A stretch of DNA of 64,000 nucleotides from Isoetes taiwanensis (Eukaryota > Streptophyta > Lycopodiopsida > Isoetales > Isoetaceae), in contig JAJEKV010000005.1 of the NCBI GenBank assembly GCA_021234155.1, forward strand, positions 20,382,089 through 20,446,088, in the 5' to 3' direction. The translations under genes were made by a program, and so were the position numbers. The notes below the pieces were generated by a model, which was not told the origin of the DNA, made no database searches, and saw only the letters and a program-made list of their open reading frames with translations. The stretch's first letter is position 1, and the number at the start of each line of letters is the position of its first letter. Positions 12,801 through 22,436 of the stretch are shown here, in pieces.

Positions 12801-13470
12801 AAATTGGGCGCCCGCCCAATTTGCCCCACCAGAGGAGGTTTGGAAGCACAGAAAGAATCGCGCGTATTTTATACGGCAGAACCGTATAGGTGCATTGAGG
12901 CAGAAATACGGCCTTAACTTTTGATTCTAAGCACAACAATATCAGTCAGTGCACCTTTTGTCTCCTAGCCTTGGGGTCGCCAGCTTTGCCTCGGGAAACG
13001 TGCCCCCTAGGGTTTTGGGATGTGCCGGAGACGTTGGAGCAATTTCCGCCTCCATCCGAGCTACCCACTAAAAAAGTTCTGGCCCATCTAAACTTGGTGT
13101 CTTCTAATTACACCATTTCCCCCACCAGAGGAGGTTTGGAAGCACGGAAAGAGGCAAGAAGGTGCCAAATTGGGCGCCCGCCCAATTTGCAACCCCATAG
13201 GAGGTGTGCAGGCATAGGAAGAAGCTAGGGGTTGCCAAGGCAAGCAGCCCAATTTCCAACCCTAGAGGGTGTGCAAGCATTGGAACAAGCAAAGGGGTGC
13301 CAAAATTGGGCGCCGGAAGCATTAGAACAAAAGGGGTACCAAATTGGGCGCCCGCCCAATTTGCATACCCAGAGGAGGTGTGGAAGCATTGGAACAAGCA
13401 AGGGGGTGCCAAATTGGGCGCCCGCCCAATTTCCACCCCCAAAGGAGGTTGAGAAGCATGGAAACAGCTT
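12801..13470. repeat. Satellite-like repeat A with GC-rich palindrome
   Basis: Units of roughly 70-170 bp carry AGAGGAGGT, then TGGAAGCA(TTGGAAC)AAG, then GGTGCC, then a near-perfect palindrome with arms AAATTGGGCG and CGCCCAATTT around CC. Complete palindromes lie at 12801-12822, 13167-13188, 13341-13362 and 13411-13432; a truncated one is at about 13303-13315. Open frames here on both strands (Gly/Ala/Pro-rich) come from the repeat and are not genes. Confidence 0.85.
12845..13120 (-). mobile_element. Relic of a chromovirus leader region
   Basis: The part at about 12975-13115 matches the sequence just inside the PBS of the large retrotransposon (33440-33600 and 44870-45040). Shared words in order are GCCTCGG, ACGTGCCCC, CCTAGGGT, GGAG, TTCATCCG/TCCATCCG and AGCTACC, then AAAAAGTT and a GGCYC word. 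This points to an older insertion of the same family in the same orientation. It sits between two palindrome copies of the satellite, so the satellite may derive from or interrupt it. Confidence 0.5.
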
Positions 13471-13489
13471 TTAGGCAGCCGCAGATGGT

Positions 13490-14045
13490 GTGTGGATGAA
13501 GCCCAATTTCAACTGTAACGACATTCCTTACATGCCTCTACATCCTATGGAAAGTAACAAAATCTCGGAAGAAATTGGGCGCCCGCCCAATTTTAACTAC
13601 CTAGACATGACACTAGGATATAGTATTACATGCCTTCATGTGTGAAAGTCAACTAACTATCAGCCAAAATTGGGCGCCCGCCCAATTTCAACTACCTATA
13701 TATCCCTATATGGGCTATGAAAAGTGATAAACTATTCAACTGCGTATACCCCTGCATGATGTCATATGCTATGAGAAGTGAGAAATCTGTCGATGAAATT
13801 GGGCTACCGCCCAATTTCAAGGGCCTAGAATCCCCTACATGCCTCGATATGCTATGGAAAGTGAGAACTATTTAAATGAAATTGGGGCCGCCTAATTTCA
13901 CCAGATAGACATTCCCTAAATGTCTCTACGCCCTATGGAAAGTAACAAAAATCTCTTCGAAATTGGGTGGCTCTTTGCCCAATTTCAATCAACCGCTAAA
14001 GACATCCCTTTGCATGCACTATAGAATGAAATTGGGTACTAATAA
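13490..14045. repeat. Satellite-like repeat B with the same palindrome
   Basis: This is a second unit type built around the palindrome. Each unit reads roughly CTATGGAAAGTAACAAA, then GAAATTGGGC...GCCCAATTTCAACTACC, then ACATGCCTCTA. Palindromes lie at 13572-13593 and 13667-13688 (perfect arms), 13796-13817, 13879-13898 and 13960-13985 (increasingly decayed), and a half copy near 14028. The CTATGGAAAGT word recurs near 13547, 13709, 13852 and 13933. No coding content. Confidence 0.8.
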
Positions 14046-14623
14046 AACTAAAACCATTTGATAAAGTTTTATCTAGATGCAACTGGGCAACTAATGGAAT
14101 AATGGAGTCCCATCTATCGATGGAGTGAGCTAATCCAAAGAAGGAGCCCTTCTACAGCATAGGATTACTAGCATAGCAAGATAAAAACAAGAATAAGACA
14201 TAGAAAAAGGTATGCAATATAAAAGGATATTATGGGGAAATTAGATTACGCTGATAAGAACTCTAAGAGCAAGATTTATGACAGACAAAGAGAATAACCT
14301 TGACAATAAGCACCTATGATAATTCTCCCTTTGCCATATCAGTGTAGATGAAGATATCGAACTATAAGCTATAGCATCTTTGCTCACTGATGCAAACAAG
14401 AAGCTCAATGATGTTATCGGCAAAGAATGGAGGTAGAGCTAGGGCGCATGCTCTTTGGGGAGAGAAGGAAAGAATATCACCATCACGCCCCCGCCTTCCA
14501 CTTCCGCCCATGATTCAAATTTGAATTTTTAAAGGGTGGGCCCTTTGAGTTCCCCCCAAAACAAATTTTCTTTTTGAATTTTGAATTTTCCGTCCGTGGC
14601 TTTTGAATTTCCCCTCAAAGAAG

Positions 14624-14830
14624 AGTTTATTCTTGGCGTCCGAGATCTTTTTATGTGTTTCATTCTCCACCAAGATCAAGTTTATTCTTGGCGTCCGAGA
14701 TCTTTTTATGCATTTCATTCTCCACTAAAACGTTGCAGTTTCTTTGTGGTGCTCGAGATCGTTTTATATATTCATTCTCCACCAAAAGGTTGCGTTTCTT
14801 CTTGGGTACCAAGATCTTTCTCTATTGTAA
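14624..14830. repeat. Four-unit tandem repeat, about 50-55 bp
   Basis: The unit GTTTATTCTTGGCGTCCGAG, ATCTTTTTATG, CATTCTCCACCAA(GA) occurs four times. The first two copies are nearly identical and the later two have diverged. The open frames over it are repeat-driven. Confidence 0.85.
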
Positions 14831-15107
14831 TTTCAACAAAATTGATGCACGCTTTAGTTTCTAAGGTTAGTTCCCTTGATATTGGCGCTAAATATTTTTA
14901 TGTGCACATATCTTTCAACTACGGTATGTCTGGGGAAAGGTGCATGGTGCATATTGGTTTCTTTAACATGGGGTAGATATTGGGTACATATGCATGATTA
15001 CCAAAGAACTAGATTATCTTCTGAACGTTAAATGTTATCACCTGGTTCTTTTCTTTCTTTTGGATGTGATCTCGTGTGTTTAATTGATGTGTTAGTTGAA
15101 TATTACA

Positions 15108-15215
15108 AAGTAGCTCCAAAGATATAATGTTTCTTCCATGTCATGTGCCCATCTTGTATATTATAGTAGCTCCAACTCTAGTATATGATGTTTCTTCCAC
15201 ACCATGTGCCCATCC
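15108..15215. repeat. Two-copy tandem repeat, about 60 bp
   Basis: GTAGCTCCAA, ATGATGTTTCTTCCA and CCATGTGCCCATC-type words appear twice in the same order. Confidence 0.65.
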
Positions 15216-15469
15216 CTGTCAGCTTAAATCGGCAATGTTTTGCCATAACTCGCTTAAAAGTTTTCTCATCTCACCTAGAAAGCATCTATTTTCTCAATCT
15301 TTAAGAGGATGATCTCGCTATTTTAGTGGCCCCAACTAGACCTACCTAATTAGCGTGGCCACCAATATGTCGGCGATTGGGCAAAGTCCACATATTGGGC
15401 AGTCCAAGAGTCCAAGATGTTATCATATCCGGGTGGTCGGGTAGAGTTCACTAGGCGTAGTTGGTTTGT

Positions 15470-16000
15470 TTATCTATCTAAATTGGGTAAGCCCAATATG
15501 GGGTAAAGATCATGAAATACACCTTGCAAAGCATTTCATACCTACAAAGCAAGATTCAAAGAGCATTTGAATATTCACTGATAAATCAAGGTGGTCGCCC
15601 AATATGAGACAAAGATCATGAGTTACAAAGAGCATTTGAATATTCCTTTAAATTGGGCAAGTCGCCCAATTTCACACATGAATCATGCATGAGATACACC
15701 CCTGCAAAGCATTTTCATACCCACAAAGAACATACTCTCCCCTAAATTGCGGTCGCCAATATGGGGCAAAATCTGAGATGTAAAACAAGCTCTTAACCAG
15801 ATGAAATTGGGCGATGCCTTTATTTATAGGCTTTTTTCCAAAACTTCCATACAAGTGATCCGGAGAATACAAGTATTTTGAGATTCAACGAGCATCCTGA
15901 ATCCTCATATTCCTACCATTTAAATTGGTGGCTGCCCTATTTGTAGGCCATTTTGCCGAAAATTCCATACATGTGATCTCCTTATTACTAGAAGCATTTT
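15470..16000. repeat. Degenerate repeat C with TTGGGC...GCCCAAT motifs
   Basis: Blocks with AAGATCATGAAATACACC, GCAAAGCATTTCATACC and AAAGAGCATTTGAATATTC recur. They are interleaved with AATTGGGC and GCCCAATT half-palindromes. One complete example is at 15650-15672 with a longer spacer. This appears to be an outlying, decayed part of the palindrome satellite. Confidence 0.55.
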
Positions 16001-17333
16001 ACAGATCCTAAGATTCATAGAGAATTTAGAGCCAACATAAATTTGAATCCTCATCTTACTTACGATATTAGGCCTAATTTGAGGCCCCAAATTTTTAGAG
16101 AAGTAGGGCGGTGATATTTAAGTAAGATAGGTATCTTCAACATCTCCGCTTGACAAATCGGTGGCCTTATTCTCGGATAAGATTGCGCAGGAGCCGATTC
16201 ATTGCATTGTCAACCCAAACCCCTGTTGCGACTGTTCCCATCTAACCGGTGCCCAACTCTTACCCACGATTTGAAGCCTCTGCTACACGACCTTTGCCCA
16301 TCTAAAGCTTCTGTTGGATGATGTGGCCTAGCTGCATGAACTCTAGCTTTTTGGGATACGGGCGGCATCTCTACAGACCAAAGAAGGGGTGGCCGGCCAC
16401 ACGCGCCCTAAATTAGGGTTAGGTAATAACAAATTCGTTGCCCTAATTGGTTTTTTTTTTATTTAAGGTCATTGGTTATTATATATGCTTTCTATTGTTT
16501 TGATGCGACTTCATGGGGGGCTATTCCTAATTCAATTTATGAGGTCGGTATTGGTAGTGATGTCCACATAAGGTCGAATATTGGTGGTGATCTCCACAAC
16601 GCGGGATATGGGGCGAGTGAACTTATTGGGACTATAGCATGTGATTTGTAGTTGTGGACATGTAATCGATTGGAGCTCGACGCCGTCGATTTTTTGCTAA
16701 ATTTGGACTATTTGGAATAATAATACCACCTCCGGGAGAAGTTTATGCAAATGCCTACGTTGCCACAAGATATATAATGTATTTTTAATTTTTTTGCCAT
16801 ATTCTCCTATCTTCATGTTGCATTCTAACTAGTATGCGTCTATATGTTGTGCGAGGGATGCATTTTGATGACCATGTTGTATACGAGCATTATGATGGAT
16901 ATGGTGACTATGCAATCTATATGCAATTCGCATGCAGAGTCACACATGACGTTAGTATATGATACGTTGGACATCATAATCAACATCATCACGTCACCTT
17001 AATACATGTGTGAAAATGCAGGTCAGCACCAGCATTGAGATAGAGACTATCGATTATGCTTGGAGTCCTTTCATTTAGAAGCTACCCAACACTTTCAAGA
17101 TTCATGTGCTTGTTGCCGAAGCATATGTAACACTCACTGGGGATGTATGTTAGTATAAGATTGTCATGGAAGCAAGGTTTTCAAAAAAAGTCCACAAATT
17201 CAGGTATTGTCCAAATTTAATGAAATTGTGCTTAAAACATGTTTATAAAAGTGATACCCTCTCACACTTTAAGGTAGGGAAATTGAGCTTAGAATATTAA
17301 CCATGTATTCTTTTAAAGGTAAAACTACCATGT
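16001..17333. other. Unassigned stretch
   Basis: No coding region, RNA gene or strong repeat is seen. Near 16550-16600 a short word (AGGTCGATATTGGTGGTGAT-like) is repeated twice. Confidence 0.35.
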
Positions 17334-17577
17334 TCATGCCCACACCTGGCCAGCCTCCGTGCATTTAGCACAATAATATGCTGGAAAATAGAACCACCTG
17401 AATATCTTAAAGATGGCTCTAGTTTGCAAGTAAGTCAGATTATTTGGCCTAGCTAGTACTTCCTCAAAGAACTTCCTTTTCCATTGGAGGCAAACTTCAG
17501 AATGCTCCTTCTTATCACGCTCGATAAATGCATGATCGAAATCGGAAATAGAGTAAGTAGAAAGAACTCTGATTACC
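17334..17577 (-). CDS. Possible exon, unknown function
   Basis: On the minus strand a frame follows CTACAG (acceptor at about 17578) and runs about 80 residues to a stop near 17334. It contains ISDFDHAFIERDKKEHSEVC, then FFEEVLARPNN. The composition is protein-like, with charged and aromatic residues, but I recognise no domain. It lies downstream of the minus-strand B3 gene and could be a further exon of that gene or chance. Confidence 0.25.
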
Positions 17578-18001
17578 TGTAGATAGAAAAACAATAATTA
17601 GCCTAAACGGTAACATTTAATTGGCGAAGAGATAAACTATAAACTTTTCTGGCTTAAAGCCCTTCAACCATAAATGGAAGCTTCATTTTATCAATTATTG
17701 AATGAATTATGACCAGCATGGATTTATGAATAAGCATATGACAAACAACTTGACATTCAATGCTCCTTGGTATAGTCCATCTAACATTTTTAGGTTCTTA
17801 TATTCAATCCAACTACAATATTACAAACCATGGAAAGGGCATTCAATATATATTTATCGGGAGTCTGATCATACATTGGAGAACATAAAACAGTCAGGGA
17901 ACTAAGAATCGATCACATAAGGAAAATATTCAGCAAAACAAAATGCTATTTCTCTCTAAACATAAAAAGCCCTCGGAATACTAATTAACTTCGAGGCTTT
18001 A

Positions 18002-18940
18002 GCCTATGTAAAGCTGCACCTTCCAGAACTTTCATATTCCATTGAAGTTCATCTCCATGCAATTTAAATTCTACGATATCACCAAGTCGTAAGCCAAACA
18101 ATTTTTTGAAAGCATTCCAACCATGGCTGAGACAATGCTTGCTTTTTTTTTGCTAACTAACCCCTTCGATCATCGGTCCGATAATTACTATTTTTGGATC
18201 CTTTGGGAGGATTTCGCCACCTATCTTCTTGTTCTAGTATCTAAGCAAAAAGAAAGGAGTAGTAATTCAAAACATTTATAATACTTGAAAATAAAAGATA
18301 ATACAACAGTACCAGGCCTCTGTTGAAGTTAGCTTTTGAGAGGAACACGGAATGCTTTCTTTGATAATCGGTTCTTCTTCATCGATAAATCATCGCCGAT
18401 AACAAAAACGTCATTCTCGGCATCGACATCCACATGCACAGGAAAATCCTTGTTAATATCACGCCCAACTTTTTTATTTGTATTAGCGCTAGGAGCGCCA
18501 AGTTCCCAATTACCAAGAGGTTTTACACGATAAGTCCCATCAAGAGCTCTTGCTGTCAAGTTTGTGCCGTTATTTGATGTGAAACACGTAAGAGCAAAGC
18601 CATCGGTTATGTTGTTTTAGCGCCAAAAAGCTCCCATCCTTGTTGAAAGAAGATTCTTTTGCCCAATCGATACCGTGGAAGATGTAATAATTTTTCGATT
18701 GAACCAACAAAGATGATTTCTTTATCCGGTGCTCACGCGAACTCCCCTCCACCTCCTACAAAGATGCTTAAAACGCCGCTGATCAAGGAGACGTAATAAC
18801 ATAAAGAAATACAACCGTTTCTTACCAACAACCGCCAAATTTGACGTCGACCGAACACGGTCGCCATCAACAAACTTCGGCTTTTGTTGTCGATTGATTA
18901 GGCGGGAGAGCAATTCGATTAAAGAAAGCAGAGTAAACAA
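18002..18940 (-). pseudogene. REM-type B3-domain gene, two domains, degenerate
   Basis: On the minus strand, a first B3 domain spans about 18800-18329. It shows KRIFFQQGWELFGAKTT, then after a one-base shift GFALTCFTSNNG, LGNWEL, an acidic linker and KKAFRVPL. A second domain at 18228-18002 shows IVIIGP, then CLSHGWNAFKKLFGLRLGDI and QWNMKVLEGAA. A TAG codon sits in the second domain just before its QKKSKH segment. This matches domain for domain the plus-strand gene at 5839-6705, including FF.QGWE, LG.W and KK.F.VPL. The frameshift and the stop argue against a working protein. Exon borders between the two domains were not fixed. An upstream open frame (18940-18722) may hold the N-terminus in another phase. 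Confidence 0.65.
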
Positions 18941-20286
18941 AGGCGAGAGGAATCAAACAGTAGTAGAGATTTAATATCCTATTATAATTATTACATATCT
19001 AATCATGCCCTGTCATTTTTAATGGACGATGCCTTCTTACATAAATATTCGATTTAACATTTGCCTATGAATATTATATATATTGTAATAATAATAATAT
19101 AGTGCATACATCTACATAAATCAATCTAAGATTATATAGATGGCATGCATGTAATTGAACCGAATTCATTTAGAATTCTAACAATTATGGGTTTACATCC
19201 AAGGGCATGGCTTTCTAAGACTCATACAATATATGAATTCGAGAGGAAAGGAGAACAAACTACTTATTTCTTAGAAAATGAACTACATAAACAAATAAGA
19301 ATTGATAGACAAAATATGTCTAGCAAAGGTCTTGAAAACATACCATTGTAGTATGAGAAACGACGATTTAAACAACATATGTGTTTATTTTGAGTCGGAG
19401 CATTAAGAATATCTCCATAGAAGAAGCCAACTTCGGATATGGATTCAAACGTCTATTCTCTAAAATGAAGGCAATACACAAAAGAGACCAGAATTTTTAA
19501 TCTATGCAAGATGAATTCGTAAATTTGAAGGTATTAGTTATCCCATGTCACACCTGATATGTTTGTTGCAAGGTGTACTAATGTGGTGAATCATATGGTG
19601 ACATGTCATACATGTGGTGAATCATGTCGTGACATGTGGTGCATGTGGTGAATTATGTGGTGAATGATATCACCATTTTAAACCCTAAAAATTTGGCATT
19701 TCTTCGCACTTTTTGCAAATCTCCCAAGCTCGCATCATCACCGTCTCCGTGATTGACCTCCTTCCTTCATGAAAAGTACCCAATGGATCCTATTCCGCCA
19801 TAAAAGTTGCCATGCCGGATAACCTTTAGCGATCCCGAATTCACTGCTTATGGTGGTTCTTGTGAAACTATCACTTGACCTAACGAAAAAAGACTCTCTA
19901 GATACAAATCGATGTACTACAATCATAGACAAATTGCGGATCTATATGGGTCACTTATTATTACGTTGCCGTGATGATGATTATTTAGTCTACTCTACCT
20001 AGAAGAAACGCCACGCTAATGGCTATATCTTTGGGATTTGTTGAGCCCTTCAATACGTACTTCAATTCCATCTTTTTCCATGATCCATAAGCTTATACTA
20101 TGGCATTTTGAAGATAGTGATGCTATGCTATGTATTTCCTATAGTGATCTCTCACTATAATTTTCTCATCATGACACAGTCTTCTCAACCATGTGTGATG
20201 CGTTGTACTTGAATCTTTATAATTAATGATAAAACCAACTCTTACTCTGAAAAAGAATTTTTTTTTTAATAGGAAGCTAAAGATGT
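18941..20286. other. Unassigned stretch with a short tandem repeat
   Basis: No gene is supported. Near 19570-19670 the words ATGTGGTGAAT and GTGACATGT are repeated several times, forming a short irregular tandem repeat. Confidence 0.4.
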
Positions 20287-20500
20287 TGTGATACTCGACA
20301 TATTTATACGGTGTATGTATAAGTATACGGACACGTCACGGGCCGAGGATATGCCATCATGGGGGTATATAACCTACGGAATTAACCATAAACGATTAAT
20401 TTAGCTATGCTAAATTAATAAGGATTTAATTAAAGGTTAATTACTTTATTAAGTTAATTAAGCTAATAAATTCATTAGTTAGGAGACACCTAGCCAAACT
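20287..20500 (+). mobile_element. Divergent LTR fragment
   Basis: Read on the plus strand this segment resembles the start of the large retrotransposon's LTR read on its own (minus) coding strand. It begins TGTGATACTC, then ATATTTATACGGT, GTATAAGTATA, GACACGTCAC, AGGATATGCC, CATGGGGGTAT, and an AT-rich part with TTTAGCTATGCTAAATTAAT. Identity is clear but low and the far end is missing, so it is a truncated relic of a related element in the opposite orientation. Confidence 0.6.
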
Positions 20501-20766
20501 CGATTGCCCAAAATGAGGGTGCTAATTTGAAGCAGCAAATTAGATCCCTATCCCAATTTTCCCCAAATCGAACCAAGGAACAGGAGCAGTTGAGCGCCAA
20601 GTCTATTCAAGCATGGAGATTTCGTGCCACCAAAATCCTTTTTAAATTTAGAGTAAGATCAGTTACTTATAGATCTAAAATGTTTGGTATGGGAAACTCG
20701 AACATTTCTTAGAGAATGGATTGGATAAATACATAAGAATTGGACGAACATGTCTATTTGTTTACA

Positions 20767-21084
20767 GTCATAGTATCAGATGCAGGGAGAAGTGCAACAA
20801 TAGCTGCTTCTATTAAATCATCTGATATTATTCACAAGTTAGATGAATCGGTTGCAAATGTTGCGGACCCAAAGTTAGTAACATTGGTGTCGTCCGTAGG
20901 TGAGATTTGACAGTCAGACATTGTGACATTTGATTTGTTTTGCACAACAACATGTATCGAAAAGGCACGGGAATTCTTATACTCGACAGACATTCTTTGT
21001 ACACCAACCTTGCGTAAGAAGAAAGCATTCTTGATCATATGCGACGTCTTGAAACGAGATATTATTCCAAGATTCCATAGCTGA
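20767..21084 (+). pseudogene. Helitron helicase fragment (PIF1-like), plus strand
   Basis: The plus-strand frame from 20767 to the stop at 21082 is homologous to part of the minus-strand Helitron helicase near 49560-49860. Shared segments are AASIKSSD, a VADPKLVTLVSS block (AADPELITLVSF in the other copy), QSDIVTFDLFCTTT, AREFLYSTDI, PTL, and KRDII at the end. In Helitrons this part lies between the second helicase motif and the C-terminal helicase core. A TGA interrupts it after VSSVGEI. Only about 105 codons are present and no Rep domain lies nearby, so it is a relic of a second Helitron in the opposite orientation. Confidence 0.7.
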
Positions 21085-21918
21085 GGATGACCAAATAATT
21101 CACACAAGTGGTCTTGGCGGAAATAACTTCATTCACAGCTATGGTCACCCGACTTTGCCTTGCAACTCTATGCGAACTTTATGCCATGCAAACATAAGGT
21201 AGAAAACATTCATAAAACAAAAAACTAAGATCCCATATCATGAAATCATTCCATACAAAAAGGCAACTATCATAATGTGTTTAAATGTTTAAAATGTTTA
21301 AATGATTTGTTAAACAACTAAATATCATTCAAGCCCCCCTTTGTGCTGGCATCCTAATACTTGTGTATGCATATAGAATACCCAATAGACCCATTGCTCA
21401 CTATGATACAATAACCAGATATCCATTATAAAAACTGAGAATATATGCCAAATAGTTAATGAAATGTAAAGAATATGTAGAGATTTGAAGCTGTGAAATC
21501 ACATAGAGGCACGAGATTGCTATATTTTTCTATCCTATATTACATCAAATCCCTGGCCAGAACTTGTATCCATACAATATCTTTATTGCAGCATATACTC
21601 AGTGTGAGTTCAATCTAAGGGAATACACCATCATAACTAGCATCTTTTTTAGAGTTTCCCACAGTTTAGAGTTTCCCCACGGTTTCCCACGTATCACGCT
21701 TTTGAAATTGTGTGCAACATATTTAATGACTCTCTTACCACCAAAACCACAAGATTCCAATGGCCAATAAAATGCAAAATAAAAACAAACTCTTCACAAG
21801 TAATTCGGATGGAATTTGTATTTAAAGAAATTGCGCCTCAACATATACAAAAAACAAAGGTAAGACGTGCATGAAACATTGAGAACGTCGCATGTCTAAG
21901 AGCTTCAAATCTACTAAC
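21085..21918. other. Intron or unassigned sequence left of the coiled-coil exon
   Basis: The minus-strand donor GTTAGT at 21918-21913 suggests that an intron of the coiled-coil gene begins here and runs leftwards. No next exon was identified. Confidence 0.35.
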
Positions 21919-22436
21919 CTGGCATTCCCTTAGAAGTTCTGCATTGCTTCTAAATTCTCCATCTAATTAAATAGCCTTAGATAATGCTATCTTTGCTCTA
22001 TCTTCTGAAGTTAGACATTGCTCTAATAACACTTCTTTTATTACCAGCAATTTTTCCCTTTCACTTTGTTACTACAATCAAATGCTTTCGAATCTTGAAT
22101 CACCTTGTCATCATACTGTGATTTATTGCACCATGATCTTTCTCACTATTGTTTCCAGAGAACTTATTCATTCCCGAATGTCAATCGTTAGTTTCGCTTT
22201 CAAATTCGCCGTTTCTTTCTCGATAAGAAAGACATTGTAACTACTTTCTATTTTGTAACTTATTTAAGTGTTCCATGTCGTCATCTTTCGACTGCAAAGT
22301 CTCAGCAGTCTTCTGTGCCACCGTAATACTCGAAAATTGTTTCTGAGCTTCAGCATTTCCATCTTCAATATGGTCCATGTACAGAGGTTCATATTCAACG
22401 TGTAAACTCCAAAGCATCGCTATAATAGACGCCAAC
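21919..22436 (-). pseudogene. Coiled-coil gene, 3' part of exon split by the retrotransposon
   Basis: On the minus strand the sequence next to LTR1 encodes a charged, heptad-like protein: HVEYEPLYMDHIEDGNAEAQ, then VAQKTAETLQSKDDDMEHL. A stop and at least one frame change follow, then a second coiled-coil block (SEREKLLVIKEVLLEQCLTS, then DGEFRSNAELLRECQ) ending at a clean CAG/GTTAGT donor. The reading frame continues from the right flank of the retrotransposon (46751-46910) once one CCAAC copy is ignored. I do not recognise the protein. It is probably the 3' end of the gene whose upstream part is RPA1-like, or a host exon captured by the Helitron. The stops make it a pseudogene. Confidence 0.5.
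22432..22436. repeat. Target-site duplication CCAAC, left copy
   Basis: CCAAC lies directly before the LTR start TGTGACG. The same five bases follow the LTR ends at 35315-35319 and 46751-46755. A 5-bp duplication is usual for Ty3/gypsy integration. Confidence 0.85.

Noticed and set aside
13104-13474. Gly/Ala/Pro-rich frames on both strands over the palindrome satellite
   Set aside because: They follow the repeat unit, are open in several frames at once and have no start or splice context.
12801-14045. CRISPR-like array
   Set aside because: Palindromic repeats with variable spacers recall a CRISPR, but the spacing is irregular, the spacers themselves are repeated, there are no cas genes, and the context is a plant genome.
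20828-21107. Minus-strand frames over 20828-21107
   Set aside because: The plus-strand frame aligns with the Helitron helicase, so these are its shadows.
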